Assembly (NCBI GenBank): GCA_938048505.1
Contig: CALIUX010000045.1
Span: 1 to 7,517 of the forward strand
Direction of reading: 5' to 3'
DNA: 7,517 nt
Origin: an uncultured Pseudomonadales bacterium
Lineage (GTDB): Bacteria; Pseudomonadota; Gammaproteobacteria; Pseudomonadales; Cellvibrionaceae
The position numbers and the translations under genes were made by a program. The notes beneath the pieces are model-generated. The model made no database searches. It saw only the letters and a program-made list of their open reading frames with translations, and was not told the DNA's origin. Positions 1 to 4,879 of the stretch are shown here, in pieces (the first letter of the stretch is position 1; every line of letters starts with the position of its first letter).

Positions 1-542
1 TTCCAGATGAAGAGGCGCATGTCGAGACGTATGTGATCGTTGCGGCTGCTAGGGTGATTCTGCAAATTGACGGCTTTGATAAATTGCGGTCAACAGTCAG
101 TGCGGAACTGGCTGAAAAGCTGCAGGCCCGCTGGATGTCAAAAGCGGATGCGGCGAGAAAGATTTATGGTGGGCAGTGGGATACTGCGCCGCATCATACT
201 TTGCCCAATGGTGCGTTGGTGGCAGCATTCACGAGTGCAGAATCAGGTGCTGATGCGTTGAGGACAGCATGCTTTTTTTCGCAAATCGTCAAAAACCTTT
301 TTCATGAGGGTAAGGTTTCGGTTGATGTACGGGCAGTAGTTGCTTTGCAAGATGAGTTTGTGAGTTTAACCGCATTCCCTAACGCCGCATTCTCCTTGTG
401 CCTTTCTGGCGAGCAGCATGCGCATTTGGCAAAGTGCTTTAATCTTATGCCGATTGATGAAAGATGGTTTAGTTTAGATTCCTTTGATCCCGCTCACGAG
501 AAGCTGCTGCAGCGTCAGTCACAGCAGCTTGTGGCGCAGTGA
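1..542 (+). CDS. 3' part of a protein with a cyclase-homology-like C-terminal domain
   Basis: The reading frame is open from the left edge (first full codon at base 3, beginning PDEEAHVETY) to TGA at 540-542, so the gene almost certainly starts outside the window; an internal GTG at 33 is possible but has no good ribosome site. About 180 residues are visible. I do not firmly recognise the family. The pattern is reminiscent of a class III adenylate/guanylate cyclase fold: a first strand with VILQIDGFDKL, a helix, a YGGQW turn, a strand-like NGALVAAF, then a helix ALRTACFFSQIV. The second metal aspartate and the usual GD turn of active cyclases are not evident, so if related it is probably a non-catalytic, degenerate domain. 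The C-terminus is Gln-rich and soluble, with no membrane segment. It converges on the NHL gene, 19 bp apart. That the CDS is real is well supported by its length and uninterrupted frame; the domain call is weak. Confidence 0.7.
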   Translation, partial: PDEEAHVETYVIVAAARVILQIDGFDKLRSTVSAELAEKLQARWMSKADAARKIYGGQWDTAPHHTLPNGALVAAFTSAESGADALRTACFFSQIVKNLFHEGKVSVDVRAVVALQDEFVSLTAFPNAAFSLCLSGEQHAHLAKCFNLMPIDERWFSLDSFDPAHEKLLQRQSQQLVAQ

Positions 543-556
543 TTCTACCTCTTGGC

Positions 557-584
557 TTCCCTCAGGCTTGTGAAGGGAGTTTTT
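557..584 (+). terminator. Probable rho-independent terminator of the left-edge gene
   Basis: TTCCCT (557-562) can pair with AGGGAG (574-579; one G-T wobble) around an 11-nt loop, followed directly by TTTTT (580-584). It lies 15 bp after the stop codon of the left gene and overlaps the last codons of the convergent NHL gene. The run of T is on the plus strand only, so it serves the left gene. The stem is short, so confidence is moderate. Confidence 0.5.
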
Positions 585-1635
585 CAAGCTTGTAGGGGTA
601 GCTATTGTTTGCTCGCCACTGCCCGACATATAAGTTTCCTACCTCATCAATGCAAATACCGTGGCAGTGCTTAAAAATATCCCAAGTTGTTTGAACCGGT
701 TGTAGTTCGCCATCGATATACTCGGGTGCTGTGCCACCGAGATTGGCAATCATGCGGTTATTTTCATCAAAAATGCTGATAAAACCCGAGTTCTCCGCAT
801 TAGTGTCGTTGACATGTGACCAGCAAACAGGCGCAAAGAAGTGCTTTCCATAAAAAATAGGGCCGCCCAAATAGGCGCCTGGAGCAGGGATTGTGCCTAA
901 GTATTCACCCTTCAATGAAAACCGTTTGATGGCATTCTCGAAACGTGAGCTAACGAGCAAGGTAGGGTTGTTTTCATCGCGACGATCGATCGTGACGCCG
1001 TGGGTATTGACCAAATTATAATGCGCGTCTGCGTTATCTTTGCCGCCCCATTTTTGAATAAACTGGCCTTGTGCGTTGTATTGCAAAAGGTAATCTGAGC
1101 CATATCCGTCAGTAATGTATAAATCACCATTATCTGCAATGGCAATATCCGTAGGCCTAAAGGGTTGGTCTGGTGTGTAGGCGCCTGCGGTTTGGGGGTG
1201 TCCTATTGTATAGATCAGCTTACCGTCGAGGGTCATCTTCACAACAAAACCGGATTGTGCGATCACCTTGTTATACGGTGAGTCCCATTTGTCTGTGGAG
1301 ACGCCATCCCATTTCGGGTTTAGCTTCCAGCCGCTATCTACAAGATAAATAAAATCTTGGCCGTTTTCGTTACGAATCTCAATCGCATGGGCGCCGGGGA
1401 ATTCTGTTCCCCAAGCGTCGAGTACCTCACCTTCCTTACTGTAAAAAATGAGGTTGTTTCGCGTATCATCCGTCACCATGACAATGCGCCCTTGTGAATC
1501 AATAGCAAAGTCATGGCAGTTTTCAACGGGATAGCGTGAGGGGTCGAGCTTGCCCCACTCGGTGTTGATGCGATATTGGAAATCACCCGAACCTACGATT
1601 TTACCGTGTAGGGCGTCATCATCATGTTGAGTCAT
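562..1635 (-). CDS. NHL-repeat beta-propeller protein, possible PAL-like lyase or lactonase-type enzyme
   Basis: 357 residues with no signal peptide, so probably cytoplasmic. NHL-type blades are visible at about residues 39-76 (HDFAIDSQGRIVMVTD), 81-101 (HAIEI...IYLVDSG), 158-197 (RPTDIAIADNGDLYITDGYG), 210-249 (HGVTIDRR...LLVSSRFENAIKRF) and 322-350 (HGICIDEVGNLYVGQW), which suits a six-bladed propeller. His41, His83, His212 and His325 all sit at the same point, the start of a blade. In peptidyl-alpha-hydroxyglycine alpha-amidating lyase and relatives, histidines at such positions face the central channel and bind metal; a similar role here is inference. The ATG shares one base with the TAA of the upstream oxygenase gene (TAATG), and GGAAGG lies 7 nt before it inside that gene, so the two are translationally coupled and probably act in one pathway. 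A non-enzymatic sensor or SMP-30-like lactonase role is also possible. The exact reaction is unknown. Confidence 0.85.
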   Translation of the reverse strand: MTQHDDDALHGKIVGSGDFQYRINTEWGKLDPSRYPVENCHDFAIDSQGRIVMVTDDTRNNLIFYSKEGEVLDAWGTEFPGAHAIEIRNENGQDFIYLVDSGWKLNPKWDGVSTDKWDSPYNKVIAQSGFVVKMTLDGKLIYTIGHPQTAGAYTPDQPFRPTDIAIADNGDLYITDGYGSDYLLQYNAQGQFIQKWGGKDNADAHYNLVNTHGVTIDRRDENNPTLLVSSRFENAIKRFSLKGEYLGTIPAPGAYLGGPIFYGKHFFAPVCWSHVNDTNAENSGFISIFDENNRMIANLGGTAPEYIDGELQPVQTTWDIFKHCHGICIDEVGNLYVGQWRANNSYPYKLEKLPSQA

Positions 1636-2399
1636 TAGGAGGCCTTCCAGTCAAGAATAGCCCTATCGTCTAAGCGTTCTAGTGGGTAGTAAACGGCTTC
1701 GTTTTCAGCAAAGGCTTGATTACTGACCGCATTGTAAGCGCAGATCATCGACCAGCGAGGCTTATCGCTGCGGTTTTGGTTGGACTTATGTAATAAATTG
1801 CAGTGGAAAAACAACACATCGCCAGGCTCAAGCTCAACATTGATGAGCTCGTGGTACTTCATTGCCTCGGTGACAAATTTCATGTCAGCCCCTTTTTGAT
1901 CACCGGTTTTAAAGTGATCAAGGCGCCCAAGATGATGGCTGCCTTTAAGGACTTGCAGGCAGCCATTTTCAATTGTTGCTTTGTTGATTGCTACCATGCA
2001 GCTCAGGGATTTGGGGTAAAGCATAAGGTTATCTTGATGCCAATACCCAAAGTCTTGGTGCCATTCCCAAGCCCCGCCAACAAAGGGCTCTTTCATCATA
2101 ATTTTGGTGCTGGTGTGGTAGGTTTCTTCGCCGATTATTTTTTCTGCAGAGTCAACTAACCTTCGGCCTCGCGAGAACGTGCTGTAAAAATCATCGCCTG
2201 TTTTTTGCCAAAGGCAGACTTTACTGGTTGCGCCGGATTCATCCTTTTTCTCCCACGCATTTTTATATAGGTTGGGGTCTTTAAACGCGACTTCTTGTAA
2301 GCGAGTCATTTCTTTTTCTGAGTAATATCCGCGCGCAATGACATAACCGTCTTCGTTAAACGCCTTGATCTGCGCTTCTGTTAATTGAATCTTATCCAT
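1635..2399 (-). CDS. Phytanoyl-CoA dioxygenase (PhyH) family Fe(II)/2-oxoglutarate oxygenase
   Basis: 254 residues, a usual length for bacterial PhyH proteins. Members hydroxylate a small molecule with O2 and 2-oxoglutarate, giving succinate and CO2. The iron triad is complete: His114-x-Asp116 in EWHQDFGYWHQD, and the distal His204 in LLHKSNQNRSDKPRWS. Arg215, 11 residues after His204, is where the family's 2-oxoglutarate-binding arginine sits. Other family marks are the N-terminal FNEDGYVIARGYY, the NGCLQVLKGSHHLG strand (146-158), and LEPGDVLFFHCNLLH (190-204). There is no signal peptide, so it is cytoplasmic. It is the first gene of a two-gene operon with the NHL protein and is transcribed away from the IclR regulator, which may control it. 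The substrate cannot be read from sequence; relatives act on acyl-CoAs, ectoine, phosphonates, amino acids and quaternary amines. The ATG at 2399 is preceded by only a weak GAG purine site. Confidence 0.93.
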   Translation of the reverse strand: MDKIQLTEAQIKAFNEDGYVIARGYYSEKEMTRLQEVAFKDPNLYKNAWEKKDESGATSKVCLWQKTGDDFYSTFSRGRRLVDSAEKIIGEETYHTSTKIMMKEPFVGGAWEWHQDFGYWHQDNLMLYPKSLSCMVAINKATIENGCLQVLKGSHHLGRLDHFKTGDQKGADMKFVTEAMKYHELINVELEPGDVLFFHCNLLHKSNQNRSDKPRWSMICAYNAVSNQAFAENEAVYYPLERLDDRAILDWKAS

Positions 2400-2413
2400 G
2401 CCTGTCTCGTTTT

Positions 2414-2443
2414 ATATTGTTGTACTGATATTGTTGCACTGAT
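2414..2443. repeat. Tandem 14-bp direct repeat before the oxygenase operon
   Basis: Two back-to-back units, ATATTGTTGTACTG (2414-2427) and ATATTGTTGCACTG (2428-2441), differ at one base and are followed by a further AT. The block ends 15 bp from the oxygenase start codon and lies downstream of the proposed promoter. Tandem copies of this size at a start region suggest binding sites for a regulator, or an RNA element in the leader. The IclR-family protein encoded next door is the obvious candidate binder, but that is inference. Confidence 0.55.
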
Positions 2444-2466
2444 TGGTGTTGAGTGCGTTATTGGCT

Positions 2467-2495
2467 TTTATAGCTTGGTTTTAGCTTAGTGCCAT
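2467..2495 (-). promoter_or_regulatory. Candidate sigma-70-type promoter for the oxygenase/NHL operon
   Basis: Read on the minus strand, ATGGCA (2495-2490; four of six matches to TTGACA) is followed after exactly 17 bp by TATAAA (2472-2467; five of six matches to TATAAT). It points at the oxygenase gene and would start transcription near 2460. It was found by eye in AT-rich sequence, so chance matches are likely. Confidence 0.35.
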
Positions 2496-2607
2496 GCCCC
2501 ATAGAATGAACTTATGGCGCGCATTTATCAAGAGATTATTCTTATATAAATTTGTTATTCCTATGTGAATTCTTGTGAGTGATTGAAACTAAAAGATTTT
2601 TTCTCTT

Positions 2608-2628
2608 GTCATAACCAGCTAATATGAC
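2608..2628. promoter_or_regulatory. 21-bp dyad, possible operator of the IclR-type regulator
   Basis: GTCATA (2608-2613) and TATGAC (2623-2628) are perfect inverted 6-bp arms separated by 9 bp. The site ends 30 bp upstream of the regulator's GTG start, where an autoregulatory operator would be expected; IclR-family proteins commonly bind short palindromes in the shared divergent region. The arms are short, so it could be chance. Confidence 0.4.
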
Positions 2629-2658
2629 TGTTTAACCCCAATTTTTGAGGGATACACT

Positions 2659-3426
2659 GTGAAATCTGATGCCAAAAAGTATGCTGTGCCTGCACTAGAT
2701 AAAGCATTTGATGTTCTGGAGTATTTGACCGGCCAGGCTTTGCCTAAAAGTCAGACTGAAATAGCACAAGGGATTGGGCGTGGTGCGAATGAAATTTATC
2801 GTATGTTAGTTGCACTGGAGGCGCGGGGCTATCTTGTAAGAGATGAGTTGTCAGGTCGATACAGTCTGTCATTTAAGCTGTATAACCTATCTCGTAGTAT
2901 CTCGCCTATTGAGCAAATCAGGCAGTGCGCTTTACCCCATATGGAAGACCTTGCCGTTAAAGTCGGTCAGTCATGTCATTTGTCGATGCTGTATCAAAGT
3001 CGCACGATGGTTATTGTTCAGGCGCGCAGTCATACCCCTATCTCTGTCAATATTACAGAGGGCTCGACTTTTCCTGTGTTACAGAGCAATGCGGGTTATA
3101 TTTTGCTAGCAAACAGCAATGATGAAGTTCGCAATATGATGCTGGATCGAGATAGCACATACGGCACGATGCCTCAGTTGGCGCGTGAAGGGTTGTTGGA
3201 TCTATTGGCATCTATTCGATTAAGTGGTTACTACGTTTCCCCGAATGAAAATGCTGAGGGTATTTGTGATTATTCGGCGCTTATTGGTCGTCCAGCCGGA
3301 AAGATAGTCGCGGCCCTGACAATTTCGGCAATCACTAAAAACAATGATCAAGAGTCGTTGTTGGTTGAACAGCTTAAAGAAGCAACAACACGTATTAGTG
3401 AGCAGCTCGGTTTAATGGATGATTAG
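2659..3426 (+). CDS. IclR-family transcriptional regulator
   Basis: 255 residues, the standard IclR length. An N-terminal winged helix-turn-helix covers about residues 11-72 (PALDKAFDVLEYL; recognition helix near RGANEIYRMLVALEARGYLVRD; wing SGRYSLSFKLYNL). The C-terminal effector-binding domain covers about 80-250, with the typical HLSMLYQSRTMVIVQ strand region, the SNAGYILLA segment and a late GxxDYSALIG-type motif (201-210) near the ligand pocket. Such proteins act as dimers or tetramers and control nearby catabolic genes in response to a small metabolite. The start is GTG at 2659, supported by GAGGG 7 bp upstream; the frame has a stop at 2620 and no better start between. The divergent oxygenase/NHL operon is its most likely target, and the convergent aldo/keto reductase gene a second candidate. 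The ligand and mode (activator or repressor) are unknown. Confidence 0.93.
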   Translation: MKSDAKKYAVPALDKAFDVLEYLTGQALPKSQTEIAQGIGRGANEIYRMLVALEARGYLVRDELSGRYSLSFKLYNLSRSISPIEQIRQCALPHMEDLAVKVGQSCHLSMLYQSRTMVIVQARSHTPISVNITEGSTFPVLQSNAGYILLANSNDEVRNMMLDRDSTYGTMPQLAREGLLDLLASIRLSGYYVSPNENAEGICDYSALIGRPAGKIVAALTISAITKNNDQESLLVEQLKEATTRISEQLGLMDD

Positions 3427-3470
3427 AGGGCTGTGCGCTTAATGTAACGTTTAGCGTAAGCCCTCTTATT
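3425..3470. terminator. Hairpin between convergent genes, probable terminator
   Basis: AGAGGGCT (3425-3432) pairs perfectly with AGCCCTCT (3459-3466), and a second inner stem CGCT/AGCG (3436-3439 with 3453-3456) can extend it. The stem begins inside the TAG of the IclR gene and is followed on the plus strand by TATTATATAA, which is T-rich but not an uninterrupted T run. Its place between two converging genes suggests it ends transcription from the regulator and perhaps weakly from the other side. Confidence 0.5.
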
Positions 3471-3494
3471 ATATAACCCAATAAATAAAGCGGT

Positions 3495-4478
3495 TTAATA
3501 TGCGCCCCGAATATGAGCATGCACACGCTCATGATAAAACTGGCTTACTCTTTCATGTAAAGCTTGAGGTAGTGGTTCAAGTTTTGAGACCGAGGCGTTG
3601 CCGGCCGCTTGAGATGGGGTGCTGGCACCTGGAATAATGGTTGAAACGGCATCATGATCAAGAATCCAGCGCAGAGCCAATTCAAGCATGGTGATTCCTT
3701 CAGGTAAGGCATTTTGCAGTTCATTGATAAGCTCAACCCCCTGCTCAAAAGGCAGTCCTGCAAACGTTTCACCAACATTAAACGCTTGGCCGTCTCGATT
3801 ATAGTGCCTGTGATCGCTCTCGGCGAAATGTGTTTGTTTTGTGAAATTGCCCGTTAACAAACCACTAGCCAAAGGCAGGCGCGCAATAATTCCAACGCCT
3901 TTATCTTGAGCTTGAGGTAAAAGCGCTTTAACCAATTTTTGTCTGACAATATTAAAAATAACCTGCAACGACTGAAGCTCGTCTTGCTCGATGCATAGCA
4001 ACCCTTCATCGACGGTTTCTACGCTAGCGCCGAATGCCCGAATACTCCCTTCTTGTTTAGCTTTGCGTAGCCACTCAAAAATATCACCTTGGCGCATAAC
4101 GGGTTCAGGTATGCAGTGCAGTTGCAGAAGGTCGATGGATTCAACTTGTAAGCGCTCCCGAGAAGCATCTATGGCTTTCTTTAATGCATCTTCGGTGTAT
4201 TGGTTGGGGTAAACATTAGGCATTCGCCCAAACTTAGTTGCAATGCGTAAAGGGGTGGAGCACTGGGCATTAAATTGGCCAATTAACGATTCGCTTCTTC
4301 CATCACCGTACACATCAGCGGTATCGAAAAAGGTGACGCCATTTTCGACTGCAGCGGACATGATAGCGAAAGCCTGCTCGTTATCGAGGTTGGCGCGCCA
4401 GTCACTGCCAAGCTGCCAGCAACCCAAGCCCACTTCACTTAATTCAAAGCTACTGTTGCCTAAATGCCGTGTCTTCAT
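3495..4478 (-). CDS. Aldo/keto reductase
   Basis: 327 residues, a typical (beta/alpha)8 NAD(P)H-dependent oxidoreductase that interconverts aldehydes or ketones and alcohols in the cytoplasm. The catalytic tetrad is present: Asp52 and Tyr57 in FFDTADVYGDGRSE, Lys82 in IATKFGR, and His121 in IDLLQLHCIP. The GLGCWQLGSDW motif (17-27) follows the N-terminal hairpin. The C-terminal IIPGAST (281-287) and the following Gln/Asn helix form the cofactor phosphate site. The start has a good AGGA ribosome site 5 nt upstream. It converges on the iclR-type gene and diverges from olsF, so it is a single-gene unit unless controlled by the nearby regulator. The sequence resembles the broad COG0667 group, which includes sugar and inositol-type dehydrogenases, but substrate assignment is not possible. 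A link to the oxygenase module is inferred from position only. Confidence 0.93.
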   Translation of the reverse strand: MKTRHLGNSSFELSEVGLGCWQLGSDWRANLDNEQAFAIMSAAVENGVTFFDTADVYGDGRSESLIGQFNAQCSTPLRIATKFGRMPNVYPNQYTEDALKKAIDASRERLQVESIDLLQLHCIPEPVMRQGDIFEWLRKAKQEGSIRAFGASVETVDEGLLCIEQDELQSLQVIFNIVRQKLVKALLPQAQDKGVGIIARLPLASGLLTGNFTKQTHFAESDHRHYNRDGQAFNVGETFAGLPFEQGVELINELQNALPEGITMLELALRWILDHDAVSTIIPGASTPSQAAGNASVSKLEPLPQALHERVSQFYHERVHAHIRGAY

Positions 4479-4521
4479 AAGTATCCTATTTAGTTATAGT
4501 TACGTTAGTTATGATTATTTA

Positions 4522-4556
4522 ATTATCGTTATCTAGCGATGATTGTTTTAATCATC
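4522..4556 (-). promoter_or_regulatory. Candidate aldo/keto reductase promoter overlapped by a dyad
   Basis: On the minus strand TTAAAA (4551-4546) and GATAAT (4527-4522) are spaced 18 bp and could be -35/-10 elements, placing transcription start about 37 nt before the gene. The perfect inverted repeat GATGATT (4538-4544) / AATCATC (4550-4556), with a 5-bp centre, covers the proposed -35, as a repressor operator would. Both calls are by eye in very AT-rich sequence. Confidence 0.35.
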
Positions 4557-4630
4557 AATATGGAATGGTGTGGTGAAGCGAGTCTGTGTCATCGTGTTGT
4601 TCAGGAGCGCTCAGGGGATGACAGTAGAAA

Positions 4631-4651
4631 ACAATGAATGTTCAGCATTGT
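4631..4651. promoter_or_regulatory. 21-bp dyad with 6-bp arms
   Basis: ACAATG (4631-4636) and CATTGT (4646-4651) are perfect inverted arms around 9 bp. A second, smaller symmetry TGAA/TTCA (4635-4644) lies inside it. It lies between the two divergent genes, away from both start codons. Its role is unknown; it may be a protein-binding site or chance. Confidence 0.3.
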
Positions 4652-4680
4652 CATGTGTGAGCGAAAGATGATGAACCTAT

Positions 4681-4725
4681 TAGTAAGTGGTAGGTAGTAG
4701 GCAGTAGGTGAATAGAATAGTAGGC
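4681..4725. repeat. TAGG-rich imperfect heptad repeat
   Basis: The stretch contains TAGGTAG, TAGGCAG and TAGGTGA in direct succession (about 4691-4711), followed by AATAGTAGG; the same AATAGTAGG string recurs at 4862-4870, where it is the ribosome-site region of olsF. It is a short, degenerate simple repeat. I see no coding frame in it. Confidence 0.5.
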
Positions 4726-4784
4726 GAACTTTATCTTAAAGGCAGACTTTCTGCGTTTTATTGCTTCTTATGAGCGGGAAACGA

Positions 4785-4802
4785 CTGTCATCTAACGGTC
4801 AA
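4785..4802 (+). promoter_or_regulatory. Pho-box-like site upstream of olsF
   Basis: CTGTCAT (4785-4791), then a 4-bp spacer CTAA, then CGGTCAA (4796-4802). PhoB boxes consist of two CTGTCAT-type 7-bp direct repeats with a 4-bp AT-rich spacer; here the first copy is perfect, the second matches five of seven, and the 11-bp period is right. A possible -10, TATAGT, lies at 4820-4825, 17 bp after the box; known PhoB promoters usually have about 10 bp, so the -10 is uncertain (TTTAGT at 4811-4816 is an alternative at 8 bp). It is 77 bp before olsF. Ornithine-lipid genes are known to respond to phosphate starvation, which makes the match meaningful. Confidence 0.55.
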
Positions 4803-4834
4803 ACTATCAATTTAGTCTTTATAGTCTTATTACT

Positions 4835-4857
4835 TCTGCTATTTCGAAAATAGCAGA
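4835..4857 (+). promoter_or_regulatory. Perfect 10-bp hairpin in the olsF leader
   Basis: TCTGCTATTT (4835-4844) and AAATAGCAGA (4848-4857) form a perfect 10-bp inverted repeat with a 3-nt centre CGA, ending 22 nt before the olsF ATG. There is no T run after it, so it is not an ordinary terminator. It could be an operator or an RNA stem influencing stability or translation of the olsF mRNA. Confidence 0.55.
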
Positions 4858-4879
4858 TTCAAATAGTAGGTTATGCAGC

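Larger units (their letters stand above)
2400..2658. promoter_or_regulatory. Divergent control region between the oxygenase operon and the iclR-type gene
   Basis: This 259-bp, AT-rich region separates two divergent start codons and must hold both promoters. For the minus-strand operon the best core promoter I see is ATGGCA (2495-2490) and TATAAA (2472-2467), separated by 17 bp, which would give a leader of about 60 nt. A tandem 14-bp repeat lies in that leader. On the regulator side there is a dyad at 2608-2628, and GAGGG (2647-2651) is the ribosome site for the GTG start. I see no convincing -35/-10 pair for the regulator. No small ORF in the region looks coding. Confidence 0.5.
4479..4879. 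promoter_or_regulatory. Divergent control region between the aldo/keto reductase and olsF
   Basis: 401 bp with no plausible gene. From left to right it holds: two TTAGTTAT copies 15 bp apart (4490-4497 and 4505-4512); a candidate minus-strand promoter; a 7-bp-arm dyad at 4538-4556; a perfect 8-bp palindrome GAGCGCTC near 4605-4612; a 6-9-6 dyad at 4631-4651; a TAGG-rich heptad stretch at about 4681-4725; a Pho-box-like site at 4785-4802; and a perfect hairpin at 4835-4857 just before olsF. The length and density of symmetric elements suggest regulated expression on both sides. Confidence 0.5.

Noticed and set aside
1803..2159. 118-residue open frame on the plus strand antisense to the oxygenase gene
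   Set aside because: It lies wholly inside a gene with a complete catalytic triad; the translation shows no family resemblance and it has no credible ribosome site.
2411..2439. Alternative promoter with TATAAA at 2416-2411 for the oxygenase operon
   Set aside because: The matching -35 is poor and it would leave a leader of only about five nucleotides.
4243..4536. 97-residue plus-strand frame overlapping the start of the aldo/keto reductase gene
   Set aside because: It is mostly antisense to the conserved N-terminus of the reductase and its product has no recognisable pattern.
4618..4624. Second Pho half-site on the minus strand (ATGACAG)
   Set aside because: There is no partner 7-mer at the required 11-bp spacing on that strand, so it is a lone half-site.
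4681..4725. CRISPR-like or phage attachment-like repeat
   Set aside because: The units are only 7 bp, degenerate and without spacers; there is no cas gene, integrase or tRNA nearby.
4835..4857. Rho-independent terminator before olsF
   Set aside because: The perfect hairpin is followed by TTCAAATAG, with no run of T, and no transcribed gene precedes it on the plus strand.
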